The notes beneath the pieces were generated by a model. That model worked only from the letters and a program-made list of their open reading frames with translations. It was not told the origin of the DNA and did no database searches. From contig NZ_BAGL01000047.1 in the NCBI RefSeq assembly GCF_000308875.1, positions 1 through 34,404 of the forward strand: a stretch of DNA of 34,404 nucleotides, in the 5' to 3' direction. The stretch comes from Nocardia transvalensis NBRC 15921. Lineage in GTDB: Bacteria > Actinomycetota > Actinomycetes > Mycobacteriales > Mycobacteriaceae. Every line of letters starts with the position of its first letter. The stretch's first letter is position 1. Below, in pieces: positions 33,048 through 34,404 of this stretch. A program made the position numbers and the translations under genes.

Positions 33048-34021
33048 GGGATAAGGACCACTTTGCCTGTGCTGGCGCGGGTTTCGAGGGCGCGGTGTGC
33101 CGCGGCGGCCTCGGCGAGGGGGAAGGGCTGTAGCGCTGGGCGCAGGCGACCGGAGGCTGCCTTGGCGAGGGCGCGGGTCTCCAGGACGCGGATGCCGCCC
33201 GCGCGCTCGGTCATCTGGGGGCCCAGCACGTTCTTGGACTCGATGCCCCGCGCACGGAAGTAGTCGTCGCCCAGATCGACGGGATCGCCGCTGCTCCAGC
33301 CGAAGACGAGGTGGGTGCCACCGGTGGTGAGGAGGTCGATCGCGGCGCGGGCCGTGTCGCCGCCCACGCCGTCGAACAGCAGGGCGGCCGGGCGCTCGCC
33401 GAACCGTTCCCGGACCCGGTCGGCCCAGCCGGGCTGCCGGTAGTCGAGGGCGAGGTCGGCGCCGTTGGCCGCGACCAGATCGGTCTTCGCCGCTCCGCCC
33501 GCCAGCCCGACCACCGTGAGCCCGGCGTTCTTCAGGTGCTGCACGAGCAGCGTGCCGATCCCGCCCGCGGCCGCGGTGACCACGGCGACGGTCCCGGGTT
33601 CGAGGGTGGCGAACTGCAGGATGCCGAAGGTGGTCCGCCCGGTGCCGATCATCGCGACCGCCGCCGCGGGATCGAGCCCGGCCGGAATCTCGTGGAGCTG
33701 CCCGACTCCCGTGACGGCGAGTTCGGCGTACCCGCCGGGCACCGCACCGAGATGGGCGACAACCGCTGTGCCGAGCCATTTCTCGTCGACTCCGGGACCG
33801 ACCCGGTCGACCGTGCCCGCCACCTCGCGGCCCGGAATCGTGGGCAGATCCGGCGGCGGGAACGGTCCCGGCTCGCCGCTGCGGATATTCGTGTCGACGA
33901 AATGCACCCCGGCCGCCGCGACGGCGATCCGGACCTGGCCGGCCGCCGGTTCGGGGTCCTCGGCTGTCTCGTAGCGCAGGTTCTCGGCGGGCCCGAAGGC
34001 GTGCAGGCGAATCACGTTCAT
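33044..34021 (-). CDS. Zinc-free quinone oxidoreductase-like MDR enzyme
   Basis: A 325-residue medium-chain dehydrogenase/reductase of the NADPH:quinone oxidoreductase type. The catalytic half begins IRLHAFGPAENL and contains FVDTNIRSG and IPGREVAGTV; the Rossmann motif is TAAAGGIGTLLVQ (about 150-162). No Zn-binding Cys cluster is present. It probably reduces quinones or enones as protection against electrophiles. Start: ATG 34019-34021, directly at the predicted transcription start, so the mRNA may be leaderless; a longer frame to 34117 has no support. The promoter has MerR-type geometry; the regulator is not in the window. Confidence 0.9.
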   Translation of the reverse strand: MNVIRLHAFGPAENLRYETAEDPEPAAGQVRIAVAAAGVHFVDTNIRSGEPGPFPPPDLPTIPGREVAGTVDRVGPGVDEKWLGTAVVAHLGAVPGGYAELAVTGVGQLHEIPAGLDPAAAVAMIGTGRTTFGILQFATLEPGTVAVVTAAAGGIGTLLVQHLKNAGLTVVGLAGGAAKTDLVAANGADLALDYRQPGWADRVRERFGERPAALLFDGVGGDTARAAIDLLTTGGTHLVFGWSSGDPVDLGDDYFRARGIESKNVLGPQMTERAGGIRVLETRALAKAASGRLRPALQPFPLAEAAAAHRALETRASTGKVVLIP

Positions 34022-34028
34022 GCCGTCC

Positions 34029-34059
34029 AGCCTGCAACCTCGACGAAAGTTGAGGTCAA
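34029..34059 (-). promoter_or_regulatory. MerR/SoxR-type promoter of the oxidoreductase gene
   Basis: Minus strand: TTGACC (34059-34054), a 19-base spacer, CAGGCT (34034-34029). The 19-bp spacing is the hallmark of MerR-activated promoters. The spacer holds the dyad CCTCAACTTTCGTCGAGG (34055-34038), which matches the SoxR site CCTCAAGTTAACTTGAGG at 13 of 18 positions. Confidence 0.65.
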
Positions 34060-34181
34060 GCGTCCGGTCGAGTGACGGGCGTCTCGCCGCGGATCCGGGA
34101 CGTTCGCGCCCCCGCACGCCCGCCTAGTCGGCGCAGCCGTCCTCAGCCCGCGCACGGCCGGAGCGAATGCGGAGGTACGCC

Positions 34182-34187
34182 TAGGAT
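34182..34187 (+). promoter_or_regulatory. -10 box for leaderless ureF transcript
   Basis: TAGGAT, then six bases, then GTG 34194, the start of an 8-codon upstream ORF. Predicted transcription start is exactly on that GTG. The -35 is not recognisable. Confidence 0.5.
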
Positions 34188-34193
34188 CGAGCC

Positions 34194-34220
34194 GTGCGGA
34201 AGCTGGGAGTGCGGCGATGA
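34194..34220 (+). CDS. 8-codon leaderless upstream ORF of ureF
   Basis: GTG 34194 to TGA 34218-34220 encodes MRKLGVRR. Its stop overlaps the ureF start (ATGA). Placed directly on a predicted transcription start, it would be translated without a leader and deliver ribosomes to ureF. A GGGAG for ureF lies inside it. It could act only as a coupling device. Confidence 0.4.
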   Translation: MRKLGVRR

Positions 34221-34404
34221 GTCTGGCGATATTGCTGACGCTGGCCGACTCGCGGCTGCCCATCGGGGGACACGTGCATTCCGGCGGCGTGGAGGAGGCC
34301 GTGGCGTCGGGGCTGGTGCGCGACGTGCGGTCGGTCGAGCTGTATCTGCGCCGCCGGATCCGGACCTCGGGACTGGTGACGGCGTCGCTGGCGGCGGCGG
34401 TGTG
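34217..34404 (+). CDS. ureF: Urease accessory protein UreF, 5' part
   Basis: The first 62 codons of ureF are visible; the rest lies beyond the window. The start MSLAILLTLADSRLPIGGHV, then HSGGVEEAV, has the UreF hallmark (LLxLADSxLPIGG...HSGGxE). UreF, with UreG and UreD/H, delivers nickel and CO2 to apo-urease in the cytoplasm. In M. tuberculosis ureF follows ureC directly; here 5.8 kb of unrelated genes intervene, so ureF appears to rely on its own promoter. Start: ATG 34217, overlapped by the stop of an 8-codon upstream ORF; GGGAG lies eight bases upstream. Confidence 0.93.
   Translation, partial: MSLAILLTLADSRLPIGGHVHSGGVEEAVASGLVRDVRSVELYLRRRIRTSGLVTASLAAAV

Overview
The window comes from a high-GC mycolic-acid actinomycete, most probably Nocardia or a close relative. 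Third codon positions are strongly G/C-biased. Diagnostic genes are malate synthase G, a GuaB1-type IMPDH-family enzyme, a DUF4185 (arabinanase-family) protein, IdeR-type iron boxes and several promoters that look leaderless. The backbone gene order recalls the Mycobacterium tuberculosis glcB - CBS/CBS - guaB1 - blaR/blaI - thioesterase - ureABC - ureF neighbourhood (about Rv1837c to Rv1851). Here it is expanded by lineage-specific insertions. The genus is inferred from gene content, not from any marker RNA.

Layout: 1-883 is the 3' part of a secretory lipase, ending stop-to-stop with a DUF4185 gene (minus). glcB (minus, 2122-4305) follows, then a gene-free stretch with 12-13 imperfect 20-bp tandem repeats. 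An SDR - TetR - acyl-CoA dehydrogenase operon (4728-7488) has its own operator and terminator. Next come a candidate 33-codon gene with a very strong terminator (7599-7801), a hotdog protein (minus), a gene-poor stretch (8536-9148) and a four-helix membrane protein (9149-10192).

The minus-strand block 10286-21307 holds, from 5' to 3' on that strand: blaI, an M56 peptidase, a DEAD-box helicase translationally linked to it, a DUF1992 protein, guaB1, two CNNM/CorC-type CBS membrane proteins, a conserved protein often labelled 3-methyladenine glycosylase, and a LVIVD/DUF305 pair. Then comes an iron-uptake module: an ABC ATPase and two FecCD permeases (minus, all overlapping) divergent from a FhuF-like gene, with an IdeR-type box between them. 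A second box sits in a promoter that seems to drive a short non-coding RNA (about 25198-25299).

The right part holds a PaaI-type thioesterase and ureABC. About 5.8 kb then separates ureC from ureF (ureF is cut by the window end). The intervening segment carries an antitoxin with a broken VapC-like PIN toxin, an O-methyltransferase, a divergent PadR/SnoaL pair, a divergent TetR/MFS efflux pair and a quinone-oxidoreductase-like gene with a MerR-type promoter. Each unit has its own visible operator, so the segment looks like accumulated stress or xenobiotic-response cargo. ureF appears to have its own promoter with a leaderless 8-codon upstream ORF.

The most interesting unexplained signals are the IdeR-box small RNA candidate, the 33-codon monocistronic gene, the paired GTNTCA-N-TGANAC operators, the ureF upstream ORF, the 20-bp minisatellite and the structured leader before the CBS genes. 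All are read by eye and none has been tested computationally.
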